Shown: in pieces, positions 32,941 to 44,182 of the stretch | Layout: every line of letters begins with the position of its first letter | Numbering within the stretch: the stretch's first letter is position 1 | NCBI GenBank assembly: GCA_008364785.1 | Contig: VTTJ01000010.1 | Span: forward strand, 1-64,000 | Reading direction: 5' to 3' | Length of the DNA: 64,000 bases | Source: Bacillus sp. BGMRC 2118 | GTDB taxonomy: Bacteria; Bacillota; Bacilli; Bacillales; SA4 | Notes under the pieces: model-generated | The model's input: the letters and a program-made list of their open reading frames with translations, nothing else | Told to the model about the DNA's origin: nothing | Databases searched by the model: none | Translations under genes and position numbers: made by a program

Positions 32941-34305
32941 ATGACAGACTATTTTGCAGATCGTACCCCTCCTCAAAATATTGAGGCAGAACAGGCGGTT
33001 CTCGGAGCGATATTTTTAGAGCCTTCCTCACTTGTACAAGCCTCAGAGATACTAATACCTGAAGATTTTTACCGTGCATCTCACCAACGTATTTTTAATG
33101 TAATGATTACATTATCTGAAAAAGGAGAGCCGGTTGACCTTGTTACAGTTACGTCAGAATTAGCAGATTTAAAGCTATTAGAGGAAATAGGTGGAGTCTC
33201 TTATTTAAGTGATCTAGCAAACTCTGTACCTACTGCTGCTAATATTGAGTATTATGCAAAAATTGTTGAGGAGAAATCACTATTACGTCGCTTAATCCGT
33301 ACGGCAACGACCATCGTAACAGAAGGTTATTCACAAGAAGAAGAAGTAGATGCACTCTTAAATGAAGCAGAAAAGAACATTTTAGATGTATCGAGAAGGA
33401 AGAATAGTGGAGCCTTCCAAAACATTAAAGATGTTCTTGTTGAAGCATATGATAATATTGAACAATTAAATAACCGTGTTGGAGATATTACAGGTATACC
33501 TACAGGATTTAAAGAACTTGATCGTATGACAGCAGGTTTTCAACGAAATGATTTAATTATTGTGGCTGCCAGACCATCAGTAGGTAAGACAGCTTTTGCC
33601 TTGAATATTGCGCAAAATGTAGCAACGAAAACAGATGAAAATGTTGCGATATTTAGTCTGGAGATGGGTGCCCAACAGCTAGTTATGCGTATGCTATGTG
33701 CTGAAGGAAATATTAATGCCCAAAATTTACGTACGGGTAGCTTAACTCCTGACGATTGGGGTAAATTAACAATGGCTATGGGTAGCTTGTCAAATGCAGG
33801 TATATATATTGACGATACACCAGGTGTAAAAATTAACGATATCCAATCTAAGTGCAGAAGGCTAAAGCAGGAAAGTGGCCTTGGAATGATCCTTATCGAT
33901 TACTTGCAGTTAATACAAGGAAGTGGACGTTCTGGCGAGAATCGTCAACAGGAAGTATCTGAAATTTCCCGTTCACTTAAGGCTCTTGCCCGTGAATTAC
34001 AAGTGCCTGTTATTGCATTATCACAGCTTTCCCGTGGTGTGGAACAGCGTCAAGATAAACGTCCAATGATGTCAGATATCCGTGAATCAGGGTCGATTGA
34101 GCAAGATGCTGATATTGTTGCCTTCTTATATCGTGATGATTATTATGATAAAGAATCAGAGAATAAGAATATAATAGAAATCATTATTGCGAAACAACGT
34201 AATGGTCCTGTTGGAACAGTAGAGTTAGCCTTCGTAAAAGAGTTTAATAAATTCGTAAACCTTGAGCGGCGATTTGATGATGCTGGTGTCCCAGCAGGAG
34301 CTTAA
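32941..34305 (+). CDS. dnaB: Replicative DNA helicase (DnaB family; B. subtilis DnaC)
   Basis: Hexameric helicase at the fork, 454 residues. The N-terminal DnaG-interacting domain starts RTPPQNIEAEQAVLGAIFLEP; the RecA-like motor has Walker A ARPSVGKTAFALN, EMGAQQLVMRMLC, Walker B MILIDYLQLI and the H4 motif REGSGIEQDADIV-like SDIRESGSIEQDADIV. ATG after AAGGAGG. It is the last gene before the purA intergenic region and ends at a terminator. Confidence 0.97.
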   Translation: MTDYFADRTPPQNIEAEQAVLGAIFLEPSSLVQASEILIPEDFYRASHQRIFNVMITLSEKGEPVDLVTVTSELADLKLLEEIGGVSYLSDLANSVPTAANIEYYAKIVEEKSLLRRLIRTATTIVTEGYSQEEEVDALLNEAEKNILDVSRRKNSGAFQNIKDVLVEAYDNIEQLNNRVGDITGIPTGFKELDRMTAGFQRNDLIIVAARPSVGKTAFALNIAQNVATKTDENVAIFSLEMGAQQLVMRMLCAEGNINAQNLRTGSLTPDDWGKLTMAMGSLSNAGIYIDDTPGVKINDIQSKCRRLKQESGLGMILIDYLQLIQGSGRSGENRQQEVSEISRSLKALARELQVPVIALSQLSRGVEQRQDKRPMMSDIRESGSIEQDADIVAFLYRDDYYDKESENKNIIEIIIAKQRNGPVGTVELAFVKEFNKFVNLERRFDDAGVPAGA

Positions 34306-34310
34306 ATGGT

Positions 34311-34342
34311 AAACCACAGTGAATAACTGTGGTTTTTATTTT
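34311..34342 (+). terminator. dnaB helicase terminator
   Basis: Stem AAACCACAGT/ACTGTGGTTT, loop GAATA, then TTATTTTTT. Confidence 0.9.
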
Positions 34343-34387
34343 TTGCAAGATATGTATACATTTTGGAAAAACTATAAAGGTACATAC

Positions 34388-34434
34388 AATAAGCGAACGA
34401 AATTGAGTTAGTTTAACATAAATGTTCGTGTTTT
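34388..34434 (+). promoter_or_regulatory. Probable PurR operator of purA
   Basis: AAGCGAACGA (34391-34400) and AATGTTCGTG (34421-34430) are inverted CGAAC/GTTCG elements with A/T-rich flanks. The spacing fits the tandem PurBox arrangement bound by B. subtilis PurR, and purA is a known PurR target there. It lies just upstream of the -35 element. Confidence 0.65.
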
Positions 34435-34436
34435 AA

Positions 34437-35812
<1,376 letters not shown>

Positions 35813-35823
35813 AAAAAATTTTT

Positions 35824-35855
35824 TAAGCCCTTGTATGTAGTCATACAAGGGCTTA
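35824..35855. terminator. purA terminator
   Basis: Stem TAAGCCCTTGTATG/CATACAAGGGCTTA with a TAGT loop; A/T tracts on both sides. Confidence 0.85.
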
Positions 35856-35907
35856 TCATCTTTATCTTATTAATAGATACAAACTTCAAAAAAAAATCTA
35901 AAAAGTA

Positions 35908-35937
35908 TTGCACAATATTGTTTTCTCATGTTATTAT
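35908..35937 (+). promoter_or_regulatory. tRNA cluster promoter
   Basis: TTGCAC (35908-35913) and TATTAT (35932-35937), 18-bp spacing, about 45 bp before tRNA-Lys. Confidence 0.7.
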
Positions 35938-35981
35938 ATAACTTGTCTGTTAGATACTTTGTTAAGAAGTTTATAACTAAC

Positions 35982-36057
35982 GAGCCATTAGCTCAGTCGG
36001 TAGAGCATCTGACTTTTAATCAGAGGGTCGAAGGTTCGAGTCCTTCATGGCTCACCA
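35982..36057 (+). tRNA. tRNA-Lys (UUU)
   Basis: A 76-base cloverleaf with CCA encoded: acceptor GAGCCAT/ATGGCTC, D-loop AGCTCAGTCGGTAGAGC, anticodon TTT in GACTTTTAATC, T-loop GGTTCGAGTCC. Confidence 0.97.
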
Positions 36058-36070
36058 CTTAATTTTAAGT

Positions 36071-36145
36071 GGCCCATTGGTCAAGCGGTTAAGACACCGC
36101 CCTTTCACGGCGGTAACACGGGTTCGAATCCCGTATGGGTCACCA
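36071..36145 (+). tRNA. tRNA-Glu (UUC)
   Basis: A 75-base cloverleaf with CCA encoded: acceptor GGCCCAT/ATGGGTC, anticodon TTC in CCCTTTCACGG, T-loop GGTTCGAATCC. Confidence 0.97.
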
Positions 36146-36174
36146 TTTTATTAGTTAAATAGAAATATAGTTTG

Positions 36175-36239
36175 ATACTGGTCCCGTGGTGTAGCGACGA
36201 GCGAAACTTCTTTGTAAAATCATCGAGTTGTCCCGACGC
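36175..36239 (+). pseudogene. Truncated tRNA-Asp 5' half
   Basis: Positions 36175-36196 repeat exactly the 22 bases at 36327-36348, which are the five bases before tRNA-Asp plus its first 17 bases (GGTCCCGTGGTGTAGCG). After this the sequence departs and no anticodon or T arm for tRNA-Asp follows. It is a partial duplicate or an interrupted tRNA gene. Confidence 0.75.
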
Positions 36240-36331
36240 ATTTAACATCCATGTATCTTCTTTAAGAGGAAGGGACAGTTAGTGTCATGATTAACATGAT
36301 GCATAGCAATAACTATTTCTTATACAATACT

Positions 36332-36407
36332 GGTCCCGTGGTGTAGCGGTTAACATGCCTGCCTGTCACGCAGGAGATCGCGGGTTCGATTCCCGTCGGG
36401 ACCGCCA
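36332..36407 (+). tRNA. tRNA-Asp (GUC)
   Basis: A 76-base cloverleaf with CCA encoded: acceptor GGTCCCG/CGGGACC, anticodon GTC in CCTGTCACGC, T-loop GGTTCGATTCC. Confidence 0.97.
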
Positions 36408-36582
36408 TTTTTAGGTAAATAGAATTACATACTATTGTCGAAAGTTTTTTTATGACTACAATAACTTATCATTCATGTAACATTTATGTTACAAAATGTA
36501 ATTTTATTATGAAGCTTGTCCACTAGGATATAGCAATGATGAAGTTAAAGAAATACATTTAGACTATGACAAATATGATAAT

Positions 36583-36655
36583 GGCTCGGTAGCTCAGTCG
36601 GTAGAGCAAAGGACTGAAAATCCTTGTGTCGGCGGTTCGATTCCGTCCCGAGCCA
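36583..36655 (+). tRNA. tRNA-Phe (GAA), CCA not encoded
   Basis: A 73-base cloverleaf: acceptor GGCTCGG/CCGAGCC plus discriminator A, anticodon GAA in ACTGAAAATCC, T-loop GGTTCGATTCC. The genome reads TCC after the discriminator, so CCA must be added by the tRNA nucleotidyltransferase, unlike the other three tRNAs here. Confidence 0.95.
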
Positions 36656-36659
36656 TCCT

Positions 36660-36689
36660 GGACATACCTAAAAAAGGTATGTCCTTTTT
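36660..36689 (+). terminator. tRNA cluster terminator
   Basis: Stem GGACATACCT/AGGTATGTCC followed by five T, immediately after tRNA-Phe. Confidence 0.9.
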
Positions 36690-36941
36690 CATGTGAAAAA
36701 AGAACTACTAAAGACGAAAAGGTTACCATAATATAACAGTAATGATACAGTTGTATTACATATTTCTCTTTTTTCTCCTATTATCTATCAGTTTATGATA
36801 AAGTAAATTAGGGAAAACAATATATGTTTTTTTAGGTAGAGTCATAATAATAGTTTGCTAGTCTATATGTACTAATAGTGACTGTTATACTTATATACAG
36901 TAGGGCCCTGTTAGAGGAAGCCTTGTTTAGGAGGAAAAACA

Positions 36942-38381
36942 GTGATTCATGGGAATAATAAGTTACGATCACGTTATGAAAACGTGTTAAGGTTTATGAA
37001 AAGAACAGTTATCGGAGCAGCAGTTGTATCGTCACTAGCGATAGGTACAGTGTCAGCAGATAGTGGAATTAATACGGTATACCACGTATACGTAAACGGA
37101 GAACGATTAGGTACCATTGATAACAAGAAGGTCGTAGAAGACTATATAGAGACAAAACAAAATCAATTACTGGCAGCACAGCCGGACATAACTGTAAGTT
37201 TAGATGATAATGTAGTGTACATACCGGAAAAGGTATTTCGCCCTGTTGTTGATAATAAAGAAGTTTTAACTAAACTATCTGATAATCTAGAAATTGTCGC
37301 AGAAGCATATTCGATTTCAATAAATGATCAAGCAGTAGTATTTGTAGATAAAAAGGAAAAAGCAGATGAAATCTTAAGACAAATGAAGCTTAAATATGTT
37401 TCAGAAGAAGTACTGACAGAATTAGAACAAAGAGATCCGGAAGCAACACTTCCTCCTCTTCAAGAAGGTCAGTCTCGTATATTAGACGTTTCATTTGCTG
37501 AAAAAGTTTCAGTAAATAAAGAAAATGTTACTCCTGATAAATTAATGAGTGTTGAAAACGCAATGACATACTTATTAAAGGGTACGTTAGAAGAAAAGAA
37601 GTATCAGGTACAAGATGGAGATGTATTAGGAAGTATTGCGGAAAATCATGGGTTAGCATTAAATGACTTATTAACTCTGAATCCAGGCATGACAGAGGCA
37701 TCAACCATTAAACCTGGTGATGAGTTAAATGTAACTGCGCTTACTACATATTTACATGTAGCAGTTAAAGAGGAAGCTTACCAACGTGAAAGCATTTCTT
37801 TCTCACGTGAAGTGGTAGAAAATAAGGAAATGTTCAAAGGTGATAAAAAGGTAAAGCAACAAGGACAAAATGGTGAGAAACTAGTAAACTCTCTAATTAC
37901 TAAAGTTAATGGTCAAGTTTCTACTCATGAAGTTGTCTCTTCTGAAATCGTAAAACAACCTGTAAATGAGATTATTGAAAAAGGTACAAAGGTAATACCT
38001 TCTCGTGGTTCAGGTGTATTGGGATGGCCTGCTGTAGGCGGATATATCTCAAGTGAGATGGGTCAGCGTTGGGGAAGATTGCATAAAGGAATTGATATTG
38101 CCAGACCAAGCAACCGTAGTATATTAGCAGCTGATAATGGAACAGTCGTCTCTGCAGGTTATGATGGTGCATATGGTAATAGAATTGTTATTAATCACAA
38201 CAATGGACTGAAGACAACATACTCTCACTTAGCTTCACTGAGCGTAAGTGCTGGTCAAACCGTAACAAAGGGTCAAAGTATTGGAGTAATGGGGAGAACA
38301 GGAAGCTCTACAGGAATACACCTTCACTTTGAAGTGTATTATAATGGAAGCTTAGTGAATCCTAGAAACTATTTAAATTAA
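36942..38381 (+). CDS. LysM/G5/M23 cell-wall endopeptidase
   Basis: An exported murein hydrolase of 479 residues. A membrane segment or signal (TVIGAAVVSSLAIGTVSA) is near residues 23-40; it is followed by a helical region, a LysM peptidoglycan-binding motif (about 217-262, YQVQDGDVLGSIAENHGLALNDLLTLN), a G5 domain (about 268-345) and an M23 peptidase with zinc ligands in LHKGIDIA and HLHFEV. It probably cuts peptide cross-links. It lies just upstream of walRK, whose regulon includes such enzymes. The GTG start follows TTAGGAGGAAAAACA. Own terminator after it. Confidence 0.92.
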   Translation: MIHGNNKLRSRYENVLRFMKRTVIGAAVVSSLAIGTVSADSGINTVYHVYVNGERLGTIDNKKVVEDYIETKQNQLLAAQPDITVSLDDNVVYIPEKVFRPVVDNKEVLTKLSDNLEIVAEAYSISINDQAVVFVDKKEKADEILRQMKLKYVSEEVLTELEQRDPEATLPPLQEGQSRILDVSFAEKVSVNKENVTPDKLMSVENAMTYLLKGTLEEKKYQVQDGDVLGSIAENHGLALNDLLTLNPGMTEASTIKPGDELNVTALTTYLHVAVKEEAYQRESISFSREVVENKEMFKGDKKVKQQGQNGEKLVNSLITKVNGQVSTHEVVSSEIVKQPVNEIIEKGTKVIPSRGSGVLGWPAVGGYISSEMGQRWGRLHKGIDIARPSNRSILAADNGTVVSAGYDGAYGNRIVINHNNGLKTTYSHLASLSVSAGQTVTKGQSIGVMGRTGSSTGIHLHFEVYYNGSLVNPRNYLN

Positions 38382-38387
38382 TGATTG

Positions 38388-38419
38388 AATCCTCTAGTAC
38401 ATGTACTAGAGGATTTTTT
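38388..38419 (+). terminator. M23 peptidase terminator
   Basis: Perfect 13-bp stem AATCCTCTAGTAC/GTACTAGAGGATT, two-base centre, then TTTT. Confidence 0.88.
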
Positions 38420-38592
38420 AGAATTTTAGCTCTCTTTTTAAATAATTGGAATTTATAATTCAAACAGTTGATAAAATGGTAAGAACACCCTAACGAAGAT
38501 TAGATGATTTACTATGTAATAAATGGTAAAGTTATAGTAGAACTACAAGTTAATACTACAGCTTTTCTATATTAAATGTGAGGAGCATAACC

Positions 38593-39300
38593 ATGGAAAA
38601 GAAAATATTAGTTGTCGATGATGAAAAACCAATTGCAGATATTTTAAAGTTCAATTTACAAAAAGAAGGCTATGAAGTCTTTTGCGCGTATGATGGACTA
38701 GACGCTATACAAAAGGTAGAGGACATACAACCAGACTTATTGCTACTAGATATCATGCTTCCTTTGAAAGATGGAATGGAAGTATGCCGTGAAGTAAGAA
38801 AAAAATATGATATGCCTATTATTATGCTGACAGCCAAGGACTCTGAAATTGATAAAGTTTTAGGCTTGGAGCTTGGAGCAGATGATTATGTGACGAAACC
38901 ATTTAGTTCCAGAGAGTTATTAGCAAGAGTGAAGGCAAATTTAAGAAGACATCAAAATACTCCTTCTGCTGAAACAGAAGTTGAAACGAATGAGATTTCA
39001 ATTGGTTCACTTGTCATCCATCCGGATGCCTATTCTGTTACAAAACGGGGAGAGGAAATTGAATTAACTCACCGGGAGTTTGAACTGCTGCATTACTTAG
39101 CTAAGCATATTGGCCAGGTGATGACGAGAGAACACTTATTACAGACAGTTTGGGGCTATGACTATTATGGTGATGTTCGAACAGTGGATGTGACAGTCCG
39201 GAGATTACGTGAGAAGATAGAAGACAGTCCAAGTCATCCTACGTGGATTGTTACACGAAGAGGCGTTGGTTATTACTTGAGAAATGCAGAGCAGGAGTAA
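38593..39300 (+). CDS. walR: Response regulator WalR
   Basis: OmpR-family regulator of the essential WalRK system for cell-wall turnover. It has 235 residues: receiver domain with [10 protein letters not shown] and phospho-acceptor Asp53 in LLLLDIMLP, then the winged-helix DNA-binding domain ([30 protein letters not shown]). ATG at 38593 follows GAGGAGCATAACC. Six bases separate it from walK. Confidence 0.97.
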   Translation: MEKKILVVDDEKPIADILKFNLQKEGYEVFCAYDGLDAIQKVEDIQPDLLLLDIMLPLKDGMEVCREVRKKYDMPIIMLTAKDSEIDKVLGLELGADDYVTKPFSSRELLARVKANLRRHQNTPSAETEVETNEISIGSLVIHPDAYSVTKRGEEIELTHREFELLHYLAKHIGQVMTREHLLQTVWGYDYYGDVRTVDVTVRRLREKIEDSPSHPTWIVTRRGVGYYLRNAEQE

Positions 39301-39306
39301 TGAATA

Positions 39307-41133
39307 ATGAACAAAGTCGGTTTTTTTAAATCGATTCATTTTAAGTTTGTGCTGATATATGTTTTGTTAATTTTAATTGCGATGCAAATTATCGGAGTAT
39401 ACTTTGTACGTCAGCTTGAAGATCAGCTAGTAACAAACTTTTCTGATTCGATTAATGAGCGTGTAGATTTAATTGCCTATAATATCGGCCAAGAGATGTT
39501 AATTGAACGTGACGAAAGCATGCCGACATTAGAAGAAGAGGTAAAATCGATTCTCAGTGATTTTTTTTCAGAGGATTTAACGACTGTTAAGGTGATTGAT
39601 AGTAACAGTCGTGTAATCGCAACATCTGACGTAGAAAATCAACAAATGGTAGGTAAAAGAATTACAGATATACCGGTAAAGCAGGCGTTAGTAGCAGGCT
39701 CAAGAGCAGCAGATAAAATTATGATGGATGCACGAAATTCTTCCCGAATGCTCGTACTAACTGTTCCAATTAAGAATAATGAAAATGTACTAGGGGTAAT
39801 AGATCTTCAATCTTCAATGGAAGAGGTCTATAACCAGATGAAACAAATAAACCAGATTTTTATTACGGGAACTGTTATCGCACTCGCAATTACAGCTGTG
39901 TTGGGTATTTTCTTGGCACAAACAATTACAAGGCCAATGTCTGATATGCGAAAGCAGGCATTGGAGATGGCAAAGGGGAACTTCTCCCGTAAGGTAAAGG
40001 TTTATGGTCATGATGAAATTGGACAGCTTGCTTTGACCTTTAACAACCTAACTAAAAAGCTTCAAGAAGCTAATGCAACAACTGAAGGCGAGAAGAGAAA
40101 GTTAAGCTCAGTATTAACACATATGACAGACGGAGTAATCGCAACAGATCGTAAAGGGAGGATCATCCTTGTTAATGATCCAGCATGTGATATGTTGAAT
40201 GTTCCACGTGAAACTGTCTTATCAGAATCTATTCTTCAAGTTTTAGGTATTGAAGATGAATATACAATTGAACATTTATTAAATGAGACAGAATCGCTTG
40301 TATTAGATTTTAGTACGAGTGCAAAGCCATATATATTAAAGGTAAGCTTTTCAGCGATTCAGAAGGATACGGGTTTAGTCAATGGACTCATTGTCGTTTT
40401 ATATGATGTTACAGAGCAAGAGAAGATTGAACAGGAACGTAGGGAGTTTGTGGCGAATGTGTCACATGAACTACGTACACCTCTTACAACGATGCGAAGC
40501 TATTTAGAGGCACTGGCTGAAGGAGCCTGGAAAGATGACGAACTAGCACCAAAGTTCCTGGATGTCACTCAAACAGAAACAGAAAGAATGATTCGTCTCG
40601 TGAACGATTTATTACAACTATCCAAGCTGGATAGTACAGATTATAAATTTTATAAGGAATATGTAAATTTTCCTCATTATTTCAATCGAATCATTGATCG
40701 TTTTGAGTTAACAAAGCATGAAACCATACTATTTGAACGTCATATACCAGAAAATAAACTATTTGTTGAAATCGATGAAGACAAAATTACACAGGTACTG
40801 GATAATATTATTTCAAATGCTCTGAAATATTCTCCTGAGGGAGGAAAGATACAGTTTAGGTTAATTGAAAAAGAAGGAAAGCTTGAAATTTCTGTATCTG
40901 ATCAGGGTGTTGGAATACCTAAGGAAAACCTTACTAACATCTTTGATCGCTTTTACCGTGTGGATAAAGCTAGAACAAGGAAACTTGGTGGGACAGGCCT
41001 AGGATTAGCAATTGCTAAGGAAATGGTAGTGGCACATGGTGGAGATATTTGGGCAACTAGTAAAGATGGGGTTGGTACTACAATCTACTTTACACTTCCA
41101 CTAGAAAAAGAATTAGAGGATGATTGGGAATGA
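39307..41133 (+). CDS. walK: Sensor histidine kinase WalK
   Basis: Kinase partner of WalR, 608 residues. Two membrane helices (about 12-34 and 182-204) flank an extracytoplasmic Cache-like domain; then HAMP, a PAS domain (about 260-370), HisKA with the phospho-His in VANVSHELRTPL, and HATPase with DQGVGIPKENLTNIFDRFYR and GGTGLGLAI. A parS-like sequence lies within the PAS coding region (40200-40215). It overlaps walH. Confidence 0.97.
   Translation: MNKVGFFKSIHFKFVLIYVLLILIAMQIIGVYFVRQLEDQLVTNFSDSINERVDLIAYNIGQEMLIERDESMPTLEEEVKSILSDFFSEDLTTVKVIDSNSRVIATSDVENQQMVGKRITDIPVKQALVAGSRAADKIMMDARNSSRMLVLTVPIKNNENVLGVIDLQSSMEEVYNQMKQINQIFITGTVIALAITAVLGIFLAQTITRPMSDMRKQALEMAKGNFSRKVKVYGHDEIGQLALTFNNLTKKLQEANATTEGEKRKLSSVLTHMTDGVIATDRKGRIILVNDPACDMLNVPRETVLSESILQVLGIEDEYTIEHLLNETESLVLDFSTSAKPYILKVSFSAIQKDTGLVNGLIVVLYDVTEQEKIEQERREFVANVSHELRTPLTTMRSYLEALAEGAWKDDELAPKFLDVTQTETERMIRLVNDLLQLSKLDSTDYKFYKEYVNFPHYFNRIIDRFELTKHETILFERHIPENKLFVEIDEDKITQVLDNIISNALKYSPEGGKIQFRLIEKEGKLEISVSDQGVGIPKENLTNIFDRFYRVDKARTRKLGGTGLGLAIAKEMVVAHGGDIWATSKDGVGTTIYFTLPLEKELEDDWE
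40200..40215. other. parS-like site in walK
   Basis: TGTTCCACGTGAAACT matches the 16-bp ParB consensus at every base but the last. B. subtilis has several origin-proximal parS sites in genes, so this may be a weaker ParB site. Confidence 0.6.
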
Positions 41134-42467
41134 ACTTTGAAAATATAAAGTCAGTTCTTCTAACACTGTTAGTAATCCTTAGTTTAGTATTAACATGGGG
41201 CTTATGGACATATCAACCGCAGTTAGCTGAAATAAAAGGACCAGATTTCATTCGTGATGTTAACATCGGTTTAGAGAAGGAATCTACCAGTTTGATTCTT
41301 CCCCAAAAGATATTATTTCATAAGGATGCCCATACTTACGGAACGATGGAGGGAAGTGAAATAAGACGGATACAAAGCAAGATTAGACAATGGAGCTTTG
41401 ATAAATTTGTTGATATTTCCTCTAGTAAAAGAGAACAATATCTTGATTTTGTTCATGGTCAAAATGGAATTGAGGTTATTTTTCCAACTGAAACACCAAT
41501 TGAAACATTTAGAGAAATTATAAAAATTGAAGATAAAGAGATTCGTAATATCTCATTTGACCGAATCATCATACCAGTTAATGAAGATAAAGAAGAGCAG
41601 CCAATCGCCTACTTTGTCTCTTATGAAGATCAATATATATATCAAGCTTCATTAAATAACTTTTCGCAAACAGAATTTAAATCAGAAATCTATAATCGGT
41701 CAATAAGTTATCCTAGCTATATTCCATTTAAAATTGACTCATTTAATACATTGTTTATACCAGAGAACAGTGTACAGGAAAATCAGTTAACGTACTATTC
41801 AAAATCACTTTCGACAGATGATTTTAAAGATGCATTATTTACGAATCCTAGTAATGTGAAAAGAGATATTCAGGCGTTAAATGAAGAAACATATTCAGAT
41901 GGATCACGTGCTCTTATCATTAATGATGGACTTTTACGTTATATCAATCCTAGTACGGAATCTGATGAAGGAATTAAATCATCAGGTGATTATATACAAA
42001 AGAGTATTGATTTTGTAAATGATCATAGTGGTTGGACAGATAAGTATCAACTGACAAACTGGGATCCGAATAAGCGGTCAACACTATTTAGACTCCATAT
42101 CAACGGAATACCTGTATTTCATCATTCAAAACTTACAAGTGTTTATTTAGAGTGGGATGGTACAGGATTATTTGATATCTACCAAAGACCACTTTTTGAG
42201 CTACATTTGCCAATCGTTAGTGAAACCACCAAGATTACCCTGCCACCAGGACAACGTGTTATTGATATAATAAAGTCATCTCCTTATGTGAATATCCAAA
42301 AGGTCAAAAATATTACAGTAGGATACCAGATGACGAAAGATGATACAAAAATTACTGTAGAGCCTGTTTGGTGCTTATATGAAAATGGTGATTGGAAGAA
42401 GATTGTGTTCGATGATACGGATACAAAAGGAGTAGGAGGGACAATTATTGGATTGGAGAAAAACTAA
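41130..42467 (+). CDS. walH: WalRK regulator WalH (YycH)
   Basis: A 445-residue protein with one N-terminal membrane helix (VLLTLLVILSLVLTWGLW) and a large outer domain. Together with WalI it contacts WalK's membrane part and restrains the kinase in B. subtilis. The VLTWGLWTYQP start and VEPVWCLYENGDW near the end are typical. ATGA overlap with walK. The upstream reading (41124) starts with TTG; ATG at 41130 is preferred. Confidence 0.94.
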   Translation: MNFENIKSVLLTLLVILSLVLTWGLWTYQPQLAEIKGPDFIRDVNIGLEKESTSLILPQKILFHKDAHTYGTMEGSEIRRIQSKIRQWSFDKFVDISSSKREQYLDFVHGQNGIEVIFPTETPIETFREIIKIEDKEIRNISFDRIIIPVNEDKEEQPIAYFVSYEDQYIYQASLNNFSQTEFKSEIYNRSISYPSYIPFKIDSFNTLFIPENSVQENQLTYYSKSLSTDDFKDALFTNPSNVKRDIQALNEETYSDGSRALIINDGLLRYINPSTESDEGIKSSGDYIQKSIDFVNDHSGWTDKYQLTNWDPNKRSTLFRLHINGIPVFHHSKLTSVYLEWDGTGLFDIYQRPLFELHLPIVSETTKITLPPGQRVIDIIKSSPYVNIQKVKNITVGYQMTKDDTKITVEPVWCLYENGDWKKIVFDDTDTKGVGGTIIGLEKN

Positions 42468-43254
42468 AACAATCTTTATTATCGTCTTTCTTATTTTAGA
42501 TGTGTTCTTATTATTTCAATTTGTGGAGAAGAGAAATAGTAATCAATTAGGATTACTAGCAGAAAAGACATTAGAGGAACAGCTAGTAGATAACGAAATA
42601 TCGATTAAGGCAACTCTGCCTAAAGGTCCAATGAATGAAACATATATAAGTGGAACAAGTCGAGAATTTGTCCCAGAGGATTTATTACAATTAAAAGATC
42701 AGCAAGCTCAGATTATAAATAAGACTCAAATATACTCAAAATTTACAACACCAATTCCACTTAAGGAAAATTCCAAGAAGTGGCTTGAGGATTTCTTGAA
42801 ACAAAATGTGCTAGAAGGTAGTTCTTACGTCTTTTGGGGATTAGAAGAGGACAAGGAAAGTGAAAAACGCGAATTAATCTTTTTTCAAGTATTTAGTGGG
42901 AAAACCGTTTTTAATAATAAAAATGCAGTGATTCACATTCTATTAAATGACAAAGAAGAGATGATTGAATACTATCAGACGTATTTAGAAGATATTGAAG
43001 AGATGAATATTGATGGAGATAAGACAGAAAGCTTTACAGCATTAAAGGCGATCGAGACGATGTATGAACGTAATGAGTTAAAACCAGGTAATGTCGTCAC
43101 AGATGTGGATCTCGGTTACTACACGCTGTTTAAGGACTCACAAGTGTTCGTACCAACTTGGCACATTATAATAGACAACAAAGAGAGCTATTTCGTAAAT
43201 GCATTAGAAGGACACATTATACGAGATGCAGCACAATGGGGAGATGAATCATGA
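42448..43254 (+). CDS. walI: WalRK regulator WalI (YycI)
   Basis: A 268-residue protein with one N-terminal membrane helix ([18 protein letters not shown]) and an extracytoplasmic domain; works with WalH on WalK. TTG start preceded by GTAGGAGGGACAATTA, overlapping the end of walH by 20 bp. [22 protein letters not shown] near the end is family-like. Overlaps walJ by four bases. Confidence 0.93.
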   Translation: MDWRKTKTIFIIVFLILDVFLLFQFVEKRNSNQLGLLAEKTLEEQLVDNEISIKATLPKGPMNETYISGTSREFVPEDLLQLKDQQAQIINKTQIYSKFTTPIPLKENSKKWLEDFLKQNVLEGSSYVFWGLEEDKESEKRELIFFQVFSGKTVFNNKNAVIHILLNDKEEMIEYYQTYLEDIEEMNIDGDKTESFTALKAIETMYERNELKPGNVVTDVDLGYYTLFKDSQVFVPTWHIIIDNKESYFVNALEGHIIRDAAQWGDES

Positions 43255-44045
43255 GTTTTCATTTTAGTGTACTGTCGAGCGGCAGTACAGGAAATGCGAT
43301 ATATGTAGGAACAGATAAAATGAAGCTACTTGTCGACGCAGGTCATAGCGGGAAGCAAATGGAACTGTTATTTAATCAGGTGAACGTCAATCCAAAAGAG
43401 CTTTCAGGGATACTCGTTACACATGAGCATAGTGACCATATTAAAGGGGTAGGAATTCTATCACGTAAATATAATATTCCTATATATGCAAACAGTAAAA
43501 CGTGGAAAGCAATGGAACATTTAATTGGGGAAATTCCATCTGACCAACGTTTTACGTTTGAGACAGGACAAGTCCTTTCCTTTATGGATATTGAGGTAGA
43601 GTCTTTTGGTGTATCACATGATGCAGCTGAGCCGATGTTTTATGTGTTTCATCATGAAGGGAAGAAGCTTGTCACGATTACAGATACAGGATATGTAAGT
43701 GATCGGATGAAAGGAATTATCCGTAATGCAGATGTGTATGTATTCGAAAGTAATCATGATGTAGAGATGCTTCGAATGGGACGATATCCGTGGAATATTA
43801 AAAGACGTATTTTAAGTGATGTCGGTCATGTCTCGAATGAGGATGCAGCACTTGCACTAGCTGATGTTATTGGGGACAGAACAAAAAGTGTGTTTCTTGC
43901 TCATTTAAGCCAAGATAATAACATGAAGGAATTAGCGAAAATGTCCGTACAGCAAACACTGGAATCAAAGGATATTGAAGTAGGAAATCGCTTTAAGCTT
44001 TTTGATACAGATCCTAAAAATGCAACAGCAATCACTGCTGTATGA
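43251..44045 (+). CDS. walJ: Metallo-beta-lactamase-fold hydrolase WalJ (YycJ)
   Basis: A 264-residue cytosolic MBL-fold protein. Metal ligands are in [19 protein letters not shown] and [22 protein letters not shown] is the family N-terminus. B. subtilis YycJ is reported as a 5'-3' DNA exonuclease-like protein linked to mismatch repair; in streptococci VicX affects cell-wall regulation. ATGA overlap with walI and terminator after. Confidence 0.94.
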   Translation: MSFHFSVLSSGSTGNAIYVGTDKMKLLVDAGHSGKQMELLFNQVNVNPKELSGILVTHEHSDHIKGVGILSRKYNIPIYANSKTWKAMEHLIGEIPSDQRFTFETGQVLSFMDIEVESFGVSHDAAEPMFYVFHHEGKKLVTITDTGYVSDRMKGIIRNADVYVFESNHDVEMLRMGRYPWNIKRRILSDVGHVSNEDAALALADVIGDRTKSVFLAHLSQDNNMKELAKMSVQQTLESKDIEVGNRFKLFDTDPKNATAITAV

Positions 44046-44049
44046 TTGG

Positions 44050-44084
44050 AGGTTAGCAACTAAAGGTTGCTAGCCTTTTTTTAT
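44050..44084 (+). terminator. walJ terminator
   Basis: Stem AGGTTAGCAAC/GTTGCTAGCCT with a TAAAG loop, then seven T. Confidence 0.88.
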
Positions 44085-44182
44085 TGGGAATGAGTATATT
44101 CTGTTCAGATACACAAACTATAGAGAGAGGTATAGTCGTTCTGACAATAAATTTTACATATTGAAAGGATGGGTGATAATGA

